A stretch of 64,000 nucleotides of DNA from NCBI RefSeq assembly GCF_002160135.1, contig NZ_NFJZ01000013.1:1-64000 (forward strand), written 5' to 3'. A model generated the notes under the pieces. It saw nothing but the letters and a program-made list of their open reading frames with translations. It was not told the origin of the DNA and did no database searches. Origin of the DNA: Lachnoclostridium sp. An196 (GTDB taxonomy: Bacteria; Bacillota; Clostridia; Lachnospirales; Lachnospiraceae). The position numbers were made by a program, and so were the translations under genes. Positions 23,609 through 32,512 of the stretch are shown piece by piece. The first letter of the stretch is position 1, and the number at the start of each line of letters is the position of its first letter.

Positions 23609-24378
23609 AAAAATTTACCTCCCAGCATCACGGCCAGGGCTATGGCAAGTTCACAGCATTCCAGGAAAAATCCCGCGATATCTCCGGTGGTCCCGCCAAA
23701 TTCCTTCATCGCCATGTGATAATAATAAATATATACGGCTCCCGCCGCCAGGAACATCAGAAGCGTCAGCTTCCAGTCCGTCATGCATCCCAGCACCGCC
23801 GCCAGCACAAGCCATCCCGCCAGCACCACATAGACGACCCTCTTCGCCGCCGCGTCCGCGAACATACTAAGCGAACCCTTTTTATTGGCACAGGGAAAGG
23901 CCGCCAGAGCGATGCCGCTGAGCGCTCTGGAAACAATGCATCCCAGCGCTGCCACCGGCAGAGACGCCGCGCCGATCTCGCTCCACACTCCCAGCGCCAA
24001 TACAAACCATACACAGCCCATAATCACCGCGAAGGCGCCGGCGTTGGAATCTTTCAGAATCTCCAGCTTCCTCTCCCGGGGCTGATAGGAGCTGAGCGCG
24101 TCCATGGTATCCAGATATCCGTCCAGATGGATGCCTCCCGACACCAGTACCGGGATCAGTACCAGTCCCGCCGCGCGCATCAGGGAACCAAAGCCTGCCG
24201 CCTCGCAGATCCGGCCATATATCCAGACCAGAAGCCCTGCCACGGCTCCTACGCCCGGAAAAAAACATACCATATACTTCATGTTCTCCTTCGTCCAGTC
24301 CGCCCTGGGCACCGGAATCTTGGAAAACATGGCAAATGCCGTCAAAAAACTGTTCCAGACCACTTTCATCCTGTCCAC
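23605..24378 (-). CDS. cobS: Adenosylcobinamide-GDP ribazoletransferase (cobalamin synthase)
   Basis: The 257-residue membrane protein joins alpha-ribazole to adenosylcobinamide-GDP, the final assembly step. Typical segments are FSKIPVP near the N-terminus, GGIHLDGYLDTMDALSS (near 77-93) with its Asp residues, and MGCVWFVLALGVW. Six or more helices are predicted. It overlaps cobU by 13 bases and the short cobU-like gene by 4 bases. Confidence 0.95.
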   Translation of the reverse strand: MDRMKVVWNSFLTAFAMFSKIPVPRADWTKENMKYMVCFFPGVGAVAGLLVWIYGRICEAAGFGSLMRAAGLVLIPVLVSGGIHLDGYLDTMDALSSYQPRERKLEILKDSNAGAFAVIMGCVWFVLALGVWSEIGAASLPVAALGCIVSRALSGIALAAFPCANKKGSLSMFADAAAKRVVYVVLAGWLVLAAVLGCMTDWKLTLLMFLAAGAVYIYYYHMAMKEFGGTTGDIAGFFLECCELAIALAVMLGGKFL

Positions 24379-24908
24379 TTCACTTTCTCCAGATTTCCCT
24401 TATGAACCACCGGGATAGAATAGACCACTTCCACCACCAGATCCGCTTTCTCCGCGATCTTCTGATTGATCTTCCCAAGATACCTCTGATACCTCCGCGT
24501 CTCCGGATCGTACCGGATACCATCGGAAAAGATCTCGTTGGACACCACCACCAGATGGCCGCACTGCTCCTGCACCGCGCGGATGCCCTCCATGATCTCT
24601 TCCACGCAGCGGTCTTTCGCTCCGCCTTCCTGGTACATCTCGTTGGCCGTCAGATTGGACATGCACTCCAGAAGCGCCGTCCCATAACCTTCCGCATGAA
24701 TATTTTTCAATCCCGTATAGCACTCCAGCGTATCGAACTCCTTCTCCCTGCGCATGGCCCGGTGACGGGCGATCCGCCGATGGCATTCCTCGTCGAAGGG
24801 ATACATGGTCGCGATATACAGGTATGGTTTTGTGCGCAGCTGCAGCACCAGCCCTTCCGCAAACTCGGATTTGCCGCTGCCGCTGCCTCCTGTCACCAGT
24901 ATCAGCAT
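24366..24908 (-). CDS. cobU: Adenosylcobinamide kinase/guanylyltransferase
   Basis: The 180-residue enzyme phosphorylates adenosylcobinamide and then transfers GMP. It has the P-loop GGSGSGKS at about 6-13 and the guanylylated-His region IARHRAMRR (near 48). VVSNE is present, but the usual GxGIVP after it is replaced by an IFSDGIRYDPE stretch. That missing piece is found in the short paralogue at 23228. The ATG at 24908 matches the family N-terminus (MLILVTGG); an upstream ATG at 24926 would lie inside cbiA. Confidence 0.9.
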   Translation of the reverse strand: MLILVTGGSGSGKSEFAEGLVLQLRTKPYLYIATMYPFDEECHRRIARHRAMRREKEFDTLECYTGLKNIHAEGYGTALLECMSNLTANEMYQEGGAKDRCVEEIMEGIRAVQEQCGHLVVVSNEIFSDGIRYDPETRRYQRYLGKINQKIAEKADLVVEVVYSIPVVHKGNLEKVKWTG

Positions 24909-26272
24909 CTGTGATATTCCCCGCATTTCTTTAAAAATTCAAAAGCCGCCCCGGGATTGGAATAGTAGAACAGATGGGGAAATCCCGCGTACAGGGTCTC
25001 TCCGGCGCACACACAATTCCACTCCCTGCGTCCCGCCGGTTTTCTGGCGTGAAAACTCTCCCCGCACTGTTCGCTGTCCCAGTAATGAAACTCATGTCCC
25101 CGGATAGTCGTTCCCTCCGGGCCCAGCAGCTGATCCTCCCTGGCTTCCAGCGTAATATAGCCGAAACGTCCCAGCCGGTCAGTTTTATACGCTTTCGCGT
25201 CAATCACACCCGCCATAGGGTAAAAGGCGCCGTCCGTTCCTTCCAGTTCCCGGTGCAGGTACAGGAATCCCCCGCATTCCGCGATACAGGGCATACCTCC
25301 TTCCACTGCCCGGCGGACCGCCTCCCTCATGGTTTCATTGGCGCTCAGTCTGGCGGCGTGAAGTTCCGGGTAGCCGCCGCTTAAGATCATGCCGCTTATC
25401 CCTTCCGGAAGCTTCTGGTCTTCCAGTGGGGAGAAAGGCACCAGCTCCGCGCCCATCTCCTTCAGCAGTTCCAGATTATCCAGATAGGTAAAGCAAAAAG
25501 CCTCGTCTTCCGCCACCGCGATCCTGGGTTTCCCAAGATCCGGCGCAAGGTTCGGCACAGGCGGACGCTGCGCCTGTAACTCCGAAGCCTCTCCCGCAAG
25601 CTTAAGGAACGCGTCCAGATCCAGCGTTTCCTCCAGCACTCCGGCAAGGCGGTTCAGCTTCTCTTTCAGTTTTTCGATCTCTCCCGGCAGCTGAAGCCCC
25701 AGATGCCGGCTTTCCAGCACCAGCTCCGGAACCTTCGGCACATAACCCAGGACCCGGATCCCCAGTTCTTCTTCGATCTGTTTCTTCAGCGCCTGATAGA
25801 TCATGGGAGAGACCTGGTTCAGAATCACAGCGCGTATATGGCTGTCACCGCGGTATTCCAGGAAGCCTTTGACCAGAGCCAGCAGGGACAGGCTGGCTCC
25901 TCTGCCGTTTACGATCAGCACCGCCGGCATATCCAGCGTGCAGGCTACTTCATAGGTGCTTCCTTCTGTCTTCACGCCGCCCAGACCGTCGTAATAGCCC
26001 ATGACTCCCTCTGCCACGGCCACATCGCATCCTGACGTGTTTCTGGCGAAAAGATAACGGGTCGTTCCGGCGTCCGTGAAAAACGTGTCCAGATTCCGGG
26101 ATTTGGTGCCGATCACTTTTCCATGGAACATGGGATCGATATAATCCGGTCCGCATTTGAAGGACGCCACCTTAAGCCCCCGGTTGATCAGGGCCTGCAG
26201 GATCCCGCAGGTGATCAGCGTCTTTCCGCTGCCGCTGGCAGGCGCCGTGAGCAGGATTCTCGGTATCTTCAT
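24902..26272 (-). CDS. cbiA: Cobyrinic acid a,c-diamide synthase
   Basis: The 456-residue enzyme amidates side chains a and c of the corrin ring with glutamine and ATP. The N-terminal domain has the P-loop APASGSGKT and the segment KCGPDYIDPMFH. The C-terminal glutamine amidotransferase domain has the nucleophile Cys in IAECGGFLYL and a closing GHEFHYWD. The ATG at 26272 follows GGGAGG at 9 bases. A long in-frame extension to 26605 lies wholly inside the cbiJET gene and has no family likeness. Confidence 0.96.
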   Translation of the reverse strand: MKIPRILLTAPASGSGKTLITCGILQALINRGLKVASFKCGPDYIDPMFHGKVIGTKSRNLDTFFTDAGTTRYLFARNTSGCDVAVAEGVMGYYDGLGGVKTEGSTYEVACTLDMPAVLIVNGRGASLSLLALVKGFLEYRGDSHIRAVILNQVSPMIYQALKKQIEEELGIRVLGYVPKVPELVLESRHLGLQLPGEIEKLKEKLNRLAGVLEETLDLDAFLKLAGEASELQAQRPPVPNLAPDLGKPRIAVAEDEAFCFTYLDNLELLKEMGAELVPFSPLEDQKLPEGISGMILSGGYPELHAARLSANETMREAVRRAVEGGMPCIAECGGFLYLHRELEGTDGAFYPMAGVIDAKAYKTDRLGRFGYITLEAREDQLLGPEGTTIRGHEFHYWDSEQCGESFHARKPAGRREWNCVCAGETLYAGFPHLFYYSNPGAAFEFLKKCGEYHRC

Positions 26273-28302
26273 GCTTCTTCGCCTCCCCTGCAGGTGATGA
26301 TATAGATGGGATTCTGCCCGGTCATCAGATGATAGGCGCCCAGTTTCCTGGATCTGGCCGTATTCACGGACAGGATCTCCTCCTCGATCAGCGGCAGTTC
26401 TTTCAGGCACTGCATCACTTCTCCCACAGTCTCCAGGGTCACTGTGTTGATCACCAGACGGATCCCTGGATTTTTTCCCAGCAGACATTCCAGGATCTCT
26501 TTTAAATTCCCCGCCGATCCTCCGATAAACGCGTGGGTCGGAGCGGGCAGGTCTTCCATGGCTTCCGGAGCCAGTCCTTTCACCACCCGGATGTTGGGTG
26601 TACAAAATTTTCTCTTATTCTGCTCGATCAGGCCGCAGGCTTCCGCATTTCTCTCGATGGCGTACACCATGCCGTCCGGGGCCTGGAGCGCCATCTCTAC
26701 GGTCACGGAACCGGTTCCCGCGCCCACATCATAGACCACCGCGTCAGAAGGCAGATGGAGCTTCGCCGCAGACAGGCAGCGGACCTCGCTCTTGGTCATG
26801 GGCGCTTTGCCGCGCAGAAACTCCTCGTCGCCGATGCAGGAACGGGATGCGTCGGTGGCCTCCGGATTCTCAATCAACGCCACGCAGAGGCCGTCGTATG
26901 TCCCGTCCGCCAGATCCGCCGGCGTTCCCGACGAGATCTTCTCCTCCGGATATCCCAGCCGTTCTCCCACATGAATCCGCACATGGGAAAGCCCGTATTC
27001 CTCCAGTTCCCGGCACAGTCTGCCCACGCTGTCCCCCCTGCTAAGGAGAGTAAACGTCTTCCGGTGAGTGCGCACGGCACCCGGAAGATTCGCGTTTCGC
27101 CCATGGGCGCTCTTCAGGCACACATCCTCCCAGCTTGTACGAAGCCTGGAGCAGAAATACACCACGGAAGAAATCCCGCAGACAGTCCGGATCTCATACC
27201 CTTTTCCATCCAGCGCGTCGTAGAGCCGCTTCGCCCCGCTGTAGAATCCGATATCTCCCGACAACAGCACGGCCACATGAACGTATTCCGGATGAAGCTC
27301 CATATAATCGACGATCTTCTGAGGATCATACGCATTATAGGAGGGCTTGTCTTTGTGAACCGAGGACTCCAGCATCCTTCCGGCGCCGATCAGCAGATCT
27401 GCCTCTTCAATGGCCTGCTCCGCCTCCAGCGTCATGCCGGACGGGGTTCCCATGCCGATACCTACAAGAGACACCGTCCTTGCAGGAGGTTCATCCCGGA
27501 CCTCTTCCGCCGGCTGTTCCGGCTCTGTCTCCTTCGCAAGCCCCAGCCGTTCTTCCAGTATATGCACAGTCTCCGCGTAAGAATATCCCGGCAGTTCCTC
27601 CGGACGGCCGATCAGCACCACCTGCGCCCCGGCCCTCCCGGCGGCCCGGATCTTCTCTTCAAACCCTCCTGCTTTCCCGGTCTCTTTGGTGACCAGGTAT
27701 CTGCAGTCGAACTGTCTTAACATGGCAGCGTTCAAATCCTCACTGAAAGGTCCCTGCATGCAGATCAGATTCTTTCCCCGGAATCCCAGCTTCTCGCAGG
27801 ACGCGGCCACCTCCGCCGTGGACAGGACTCTGGCGTAGACCCGGTTCTCATAATCCGGAATCGCCGTATATTTATACAGTTCCTTGCTTCCCGTGGTGGC
27901 CAGGATATTCCCCTCGGTACCTTTCAGATATTCCACCGCTTCATCCACGGATTCCGTAATGACAGCCTTTCCGGACAATTCTCCCAGATCCGACGCTTCC
28001 CGGACCAGCCGGATGTACTCTGTGCCGGTATTCCCGCATGCCTGCGCCAGGTTCTTTGACACCACGGATGCGTAAGGGTGTGTGGCGTCTACCACCAGGA
28101 CAGGATCCTGCGCCCGGATCCACTGTTCCATCTGGCCTTCATCCAGCCGTCCCGCATGAACCCGGAGGCAGGGGCGCTCCGCGATCAGCGTCTCTCCGTA
28201 TTCTGTCGCCACGCAGGCGATGACAGAGACTCCCCGCCCTGCCAGGTATTCCGACAAAGTCCTTCCTTCTATGGTTCCTGCAAATATAATTACTGGTTTC
28301 AT
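26269..28302 (-). CDS. CbiJ-CbiE-CbiT triple fusion: precorrin-6A reductase and precorrin-7/6B methyltransferase-decarboxylase
   Basis: A single 677-residue protein carries three pathway enzymes in reaction order. Residues about 1-255 are CbiJ/CobK (IIFAGTIEGRTL, VDATHPYA, TTGSKELYKY). Residues about 275-490 are CbiE, a tetrapyrrole methylase (LVGIGMGTP, LLSGDIGFYS). Residues about 495-677 are CbiT, with the SAM-binding loop VYDVGAGTGSVTVEM. A linker rich in Glu and Pro (about 256-273) follows the reductase. CbiE-CbiT fusions (CobL) are common, and the added CbiJ makes channeling plausible. No frameshift or internal stop is seen. Confidence 0.93.
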   Translation of the reverse strand: MKPVIIFAGTIEGRTLSEYLAGRGVSVIACVATEYGETLIAERPCLRVHAGRLDEGQMEQWIRAQDPVLVVDATHPYASVVSKNLAQACGNTGTEYIRLVREASDLGELSGKAVITESVDEAVEYLKGTEGNILATTGSKELYKYTAIPDYENRVYARVLSTAEVAASCEKLGFRGKNLICMQGPFSEDLNAAMLRQFDCRYLVTKETGKAGGFEEKIRAAGRAGAQVVLIGRPEELPGYSYAETVHILEERLGLAKETEPEQPAEEVRDEPPARTVSLVGIGMGTPSGMTLEAEQAIEEADLLIGAGRMLESSVHKDKPSYNAYDPQKIVDYMELHPEYVHVAVLLSGDIGFYSGAKRLYDALDGKGYEIRTVCGISSVVYFCSRLRTSWEDVCLKSAHGRNANLPGAVRTHRKTFTLLSRGDSVGRLCRELEEYGLSHVRIHVGERLGYPEEKISSGTPADLADGTYDGLCVALIENPEATDASRSCIGDEEFLRGKAPMTKSEVRCLSAAKLHLPSDAVVYDVGAGTGSVTVEMALQAPDGMVYAIERNAEACGLIEQNKRKFCTPNIRVVKGLAPEAMEDLPAPTHAFIGGSAGNLKEILECLLGKNPGIRLVINTVTLETVGEVMQCLKELPLIEEEILSVNTARSRKLGAYHLMTGQNPIYIITCRGGEEA

Positions 28303-28303
28303 C

Positions 28304-29365
28304 TCATTCCTCCATACAGAGTGTATAGTCCGTCAATGCAGCGGCCAGCGTCATGCCGTTTCCGGCGGTTTTCCGGATCAGGAGACGGCGCGTCCCCGCC
28401 AGCCGGAGCGCCGAGCGCTCGCAGACATTGCCTACGCCGGTCACGTTCTTTACAAAACCGGATTCCGTAAATCCGTCTTCTGATTCCGCCTGCTCCAGCT
28501 CTTCCGCCGTGTAAACATGAAAAGGGACTCCCAGGTCTTCTGCCAGAGCATGGAGTCCCGCCTCGTCTTTTTTCAGCTCTATGGACGCGACTGCGCAGAT
28601 ACTTTCCGGAAAAATCTCCCGGCGTTCCAGCTCTTCCCGCACAAATCCTTTCAGAGCTTCCCCATCCGTTCCTTTCTTACACCCGACCCCCAGCGCCACT
28701 GCCCGGGGAACCAGGTGAAGCGTCCTTTCAAACGGGCGGCTGCGCCGGATATCCACGGCAAATCCCAGATCTTCCTTTCCATTCAGATCCAGCTCTTCCG
28801 GGATCCCGCCCAGCACCGGAAAGGCGCTGTACATTCCTACTCTCCGGCCCTCTACCAGTGCCGCCGCTATCTCTTTCGCCATGGGCATGGAATCCAGATA
28901 CATATCTCTCCCGGCCGCGAACGCATCCACCGCAAACTTGCCGTGCAGGTCGGTGGCCGTGGTGATCACCGGCTCCGCGCCCAGGATCCCGGCAGCCAGA
29001 AGCGTCAGAGCGTTCGCGCCTCCGATATGTCCGGACAGAAGCGAAATCGCATGTCTGCCCTGCTCGTCGACGACGATCACCGCCGGATCCGTCTTCTTGC
29101 TCCGCACATACGGGGCGATCGAGCGGACACAGATCCCCGTGGCACCCACAAAGATCAGGGCGTCTTTTTCCTGAAACTGGCGCCCGGTCCAGGAGGTCAG
29201 GGAATCATTTAACAGGCAGATTCCTTCCGCTTCCGCCTCCTCCCTGGAGACGCCTTTCCTCTTCAGCCACACTTCACAGCTGATCCCCTGCTCCCCGAAT
29301 CCCTTCCGGAGCTTCTGCATGATTGTCCCGCTGTTCTTCGTAAAACCGATCAACGCTGTCTTCAT
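28304..29365 (-). CDS. cbiG: Cobalt-precorrin-5A hydrolase
   Basis: The 353-residue enzyme opens the delta-lactone of cobalt-precorrin-5A in the anaerobic pathway. The N-terminal domain shows IFVGATGICVRSIAP and ISLLSGHIGGAN (family motifs). The C-terminal domain includes ALGVGCKKGT and SIELKKDEAGL. The start at 29365 shares ATGA with the cbiD stop, a common coupled arrangement. A longer frame extending to 29791 lies inside cbiD and is rejected. Confidence 0.95.
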   Translation of the reverse strand: MKTALIGFTKNSGTIMQKLRKGFGEQGISCEVWLKRKGVSREEAEAEGICLLNDSLTSWTGRQFQEKDALIFVGATGICVRSIAPYVRSKKTDPAVIVVDEQGRHAISLLSGHIGGANALTLLAAGILGAEPVITTATDLHGKFAVDAFAAGRDMYLDSMPMAKEIAAALVEGRRVGMYSAFPVLGGIPEELDLNGKEDLGFAVDIRRSRPFERTLHLVPRAVALGVGCKKGTDGEALKGFVREELERREIFPESICAVASIELKKDEAGLHALAEDLGVPFHVYTAEELEQAESEDGFTESGFVKNVTGVGNVCERSALRLAGTRRLLIRKTAGNGMTLAAALTDYTLCMEE

Positions 29366-30501
29366 GATCTCTGCTCTCCGATCTTTTCTACCAGACTGTC
29401 TACATGGACGGTCTGCCCCAGGACGCCGTACACCTTTGAAAAGGTGATCACGCCCGTTTCCAGGCTTCCCTGCGCCCTCTGATTCACATAGAATTCCATC
29501 TTGTCCATCAGCCTGCCCATGACCTTTTCCAGATATCCCGCTTCCTTCAGATACTTCAGCGCGTCGTCCGTGGTCACACACTCCATCATCCGCTGCAGAA
29601 GCGGCAGCGGAGCCCCCGACAGGGCCGCATGGACGGTAAGCAGTTCCATCCTGGCGTCCGCATTGTGAGAGTGGGTATTCATGATGCCTCCCGCCAGCTT
29701 CACAAATTTTCCGATATGCCCCACCAGCAGCACGCCCTTCGCCCCGAACTCCACGGCCGCGTCCAGCGCCTCGCCCACAAAATTGCTGCACTTGACCGCA
29801 TCATCCAGATTCAGCCCATGGCCGTACTCTTCCAGAAAATCCATGCCGTAATTACCCGGAACGATCAGCAGATACTTCATGCCGTTCGCCAGCTTCTGGC
29901 GGATCTCTACCCGGATCGTATCGATCAGCGCCTGCTCGCTCATGGGTTCCACGATGCCGGTAGTCCCCAGGATCGAGATGCCTCCCACGATCCCCAGTCT
30001 GGGATTAAATGTCCTGGAAGCCAGCGCTTCTCCTTCCGGTACGGAGATCACCGCCTGAAGTCCGCCTTCATAGCCCAGTTCGCGGCAGATCTGCTCCAGA
30101 TTTTCCCGGATCATCTGCCTGGGCACCCGGTTGATGGCCGCTTCCCCTACGGGCTGCTCCAGCCCCGGCTTCGTCACCCTTCCGACGCCCTCTCCTCCGT
30201 CCAGGAAGATGCCCGGCTCTTCCGTCCTGCGGACAACAGCCCGGATCAGGATTCCATTCGTCACATCCGGGTCATCGCCGCCGTCCTTGCGGATCGCGCA
30301 GCCGGCCTCCTGTGATGTGCGCACCGGTTCCAGTACTTCCAGATGGAGTCTGACCCCGCCCGGCGTGGTCAGATCCACAGCCGGAATCTCTTTCCCGGAA
30401 AGCAGCATATATGCGGCGGCCTTGGCGGCGGCTGCCGCGCAGGACCCGGTAGTATAGCCGTATCTTAATTTTCTATGGTTTTTATATACATACTGTTCCA
30501 T
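29362..30501 (-). CDS. cbiD: Cobalt-precorrin-5B C1-methyltransferase
   Basis: The 379-residue enzyme methylates C1 of the corrin ring in the oxygen-independent pathway. Family features are LRYGYTTGSCAAAAAKAA at the N-terminus, GGDDPDVTNG, and ISILGTTGIVEPMSE. The ATG at 30501 lies 8 bases after AAGGAG. CbiD, CbiG and CbiH together mark the pathway as the early-cobalt, anaerobic route. Confidence 0.96.
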   Translation of the reverse strand: MEQYVYKNHRKLRYGYTTGSCAAAAAKAAAYMLLSGKEIPAVDLTTPGGVRLHLEVLEPVRTSQEAGCAIRKDGGDDPDVTNGILIRAVVRRTEEPGIFLDGGEGVGRVTKPGLEQPVGEAAINRVPRQMIRENLEQICRELGYEGGLQAVISVPEGEALASRTFNPRLGIVGGISILGTTGIVEPMSEQALIDTIRVEIRQKLANGMKYLLIVPGNYGMDFLEEYGHGLNLDDAVKCSNFVGEALDAAVEFGAKGVLLVGHIGKFVKLAGGIMNTHSHNADARMELLTVHAALSGAPLPLLQRMMECVTTDDALKYLKEAGYLEKVMGRLMDKMEFYVNQRAQGSLETGVITFSKVYGVLGQTVHVDSLVEKIGEQRS

Positions 30502-30515
30502 GAAGGAGTCTCCTT

Positions 30516-31577
30516 CTATACCTGGTGTTCGTATGCCTCCACATGAGCTCCGTCCCAGGTAGCGATATGATAATAAGCGTTCAGACCCTGGTCGATCAGA
30601 GAAAGTCCCATGATCGCTCCCGTTCCTTCGCCCAGGTGCATCCCCGCATGCAGAGGCGCCTCCATACCCAGACGTTCCAGCACCAGATGCGCCGCCGGCT
30701 CCGTCGAGCAATGTGTCGCCAGCATATATTCTTTCGCCGCCGGGCAGAGCATGCCTGCCAGATATGCAGATACCGCGGAGATAAATCCATCGATCAGGAT
30801 CGGCATATGTTCATGGGCCGCTCCCAGATAACACCCCACCATCCCGGCGATATCCAGGCCTCCCACCTTGGAGATCACATCCACGGCGTCTTTCGGATCC
30901 GGATTATTTACCTGAATCGCTTTCTTGATGGCACGGATCTTCCGGTCCAGTCCCTCGCTGGACAATCCTGCTCCGCGGCCGGTCACATATTCCACATCCT
31001 GGTCAAAGAGCACCGCGGCGCAGGCGGAGCTGGTCGTCGTATTGCCGATCCCCATCTCTCCGGTCACAACCAGATCATATCCTGCTTCTTTCATTTCCTT
31101 TACCAGATTGGCTCCGGTAAGGATGGCGCGGATACATTCTTCTTTCGTCATAGCCGGACCTTTGACAATATTTCCGGTACCGTGGCGCACTGCCATATTC
31201 CGGATCCTGGGGTGTTTCCCGTCTGTCAGGCATCCGATATTCACCGGAATCAGCTCACAGTTCGCCAGATTGGACATGACGCAGGCAGTGGAAAGACGGT
31301 CTCCCATGTTCTCCAGCACCTGAATCGTCACGGAGCTGTCGGTCTGGGTCACCCCTTCTTCCACAACTCCGTTGTCCGCTCCCATAATAAGCACCACTCT
31401 TTTATCCGGATGCGGGCAGGACGTCCGGCAGATCCCGGCAATCTTCACCACCGCCTCTTCCAGCCATCCCAGGCCCCTGAGAGGTTTGCACAGGGAATCC
31501 CAGTTCTTCCATGCTTCTTCCATAACCTCCCGGTCCACCGGCTCTATTCCTTCGATCAGTTCTTCCAGTGTATTCAT
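30516..31577 (-). CDS. cobT: Nicotinate-nucleotide:dimethylbenzimidazole phosphoribosyltransferase
   Basis: The 353-residue enzyme activates the lower ligand base to alpha-ribazole phosphate. It contains MGADNGVVEEGV, TGEMGIGNTTTSSA and the C-terminal HLGEGTGA segment with the catalytic Glu region. CobT enzymes accept various benzimidazoles and purines, so the actual lower ligand is not decided by its presence. No bza genes for anaerobic dimethylbenzimidazole synthesis are in the window. Confidence 0.96.
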   Translation of the reverse strand: MNTLEELIEGIEPVDREVMEEAWKNWDSLCKPLRGLGWLEEAVVKIAGICRTSCPHPDKRVVLIMGADNGVVEEGVTQTDSSVTIQVLENMGDRLSTACVMSNLANCELIPVNIGCLTDGKHPRIRNMAVRHGTGNIVKGPAMTKEECIRAILTGANLVKEMKEAGYDLVVTGEMGIGNTTTSSACAAVLFDQDVEYVTGRGAGLSSEGLDRKIRAIKKAIQVNNPDPKDAVDVISKVGGLDIAGMVGCYLGAAHEHMPILIDGFISAVSAYLAGMLCPAAKEYMLATHCSTEPAAHLVLERLGMEAPLHAGMHLGEGTGAIMGLSLIDQGLNAYYHIATWDGAHVEAYEHQV

Positions 31578-31867
31578 GATTCTTTTCCCCCTTCTTTCAC
31601 GACCATAGCCTCATATTCCGGGTGCTTTGCGAACCAGCTCTGGGCATACGTGCATCCCAGGATCACTTTCTTTCCCTGCTCCGACAGGTACTTTGCCGCC
31701 GCTTCCATCAGTTTTCCGGCGATTCCCTGCCCTCGCAGAGAGTTATCCACATAGGTGTGGTCGATATTCACCGTGTCTTCGTTCACTGCCGGAAAACTCA
31801 CCAGGGCCATTACCTTCTTTTCCGCGTCCCACAGCTCGATCCGGTCCTCCCGATAATGAAATTCCAT
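31574..31867 (-). CDS. Small GNAT acetyltransferase (YjdJ-type) inside the cobalamin operon
   Basis: The 97-residue protein matches the short GNAT group PF14542. It has the strand VNIDHTYVDNSLRGQGIAGKLM, with the acetyl-CoA loop RGQGIAG, and a closing AQSWFAKHPEY. It shares 4 bases with cobT and lies 15 bases after cbiC, so it is part of the operon. It has no known role in cobalamin synthesis. Protein or small-molecule acetylation is likely, with unknown substrate. Confidence 0.85.
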   Translation of the reverse strand: MEFHYREDRIELWDAEKKVMALVSFPAVNEDTVNIDHTYVDNSLRGQGIAGKLMEAAAKYLSEQGKKVILGCTYAQSWFAKHPEYEAMVVKEGGKES

Positions 31868-31882
31868 ACGTGCTGCCCCCTG

Positions 31883-32512
31883 TTATTCTTTACTGTAAAG
31901 CATGGCGTTGCAGATGGTCGCCGCAATATTGCTGCCTCCTTTGCGTCCTCTCGGCACAATATAAGGCGCCCCTGCCGTCATAATCAGTTCTTTGGCTTCC
32001 ACCACGTTGACAAAGCCTACCGGAGCCCCGATGATCAGCGCCGGTTTTACTTTTCCTTCCCGGATAAGTTCATACAGGCGGATCAGCGCCGTCGGAGCAT
32101 TGCCTACGGCGAAGATCACTTCTCCCGGAAGCGAAGCGCCCCGTTCCATACAGATAGCCGCGCGGGTACAGCCCCTCTCTGCCGCCTCCTTTGCCACGTC
32201 TTCATCAGACATGAAGCAGTATGCTTCCCCGCCGTATTCTTTCAGTTTCTTTTTGTTGATGCCGGACCAGGCCATACGGGTATCAGTCACCACCGACGCC
32301 CCCCGGCGCAGCGCTTCTATGCCCAGCTTCGCGGCATTTTCCGAGAAGCAGAGATTGTCTGCATAATCAAAATCCGCGGATGTGTGAATGCATCTTTTTA
32401 CAATGGAAAATTCCGGCTCCGGCCAGGTTCTTCCGTTCAGCTCTTCCGTGATGATCTCCATGCTGCGTTTCTCGATGTCCGCAGGCTTTACGATTTCTAT
32501 TTTATCCAGCAT
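31883..32512 (-). CDS. cbiC: Cobalt-precorrin-8 methylmutase
   Basis: The 209-residue enzyme moves a methyl group from C11 to C12 to form cobyrinate. Conserved parts are RCIHTSADFDYA with the catalytic His near residue 42, VVTDTRMAWSGI, and GAPVGFVNVVEAKE. It overlaps the cbiP stop codon by one base. Confidence 0.96.
   Translation of the reverse strand: MLDKIEIVKPADIEKRSMEIITEELNGRTWPEPEFSIVKRCIHTSADFDYADNLCFSENAAKLGIEALRRGASVVTDTRMAWSGINKKKLKEYGGEAYCFMSDEDVAKEAAERGCTRAAICMERGASLPGEVIFAVGNAPTALIRLYELIREGKVKPALIIGAPVGFVNVVEAKELIMTAGAPYIVPRGRKGGSNIAATICNAMLYSKE

Noticed and set aside
26273-26605. N-terminal extension of CbiA upstream of 26272
   Set aside because: It lies fully inside the CbiT domain of the preceding gene, has no CbiA likeness, and a good start with GGGAGG exists at 26272.
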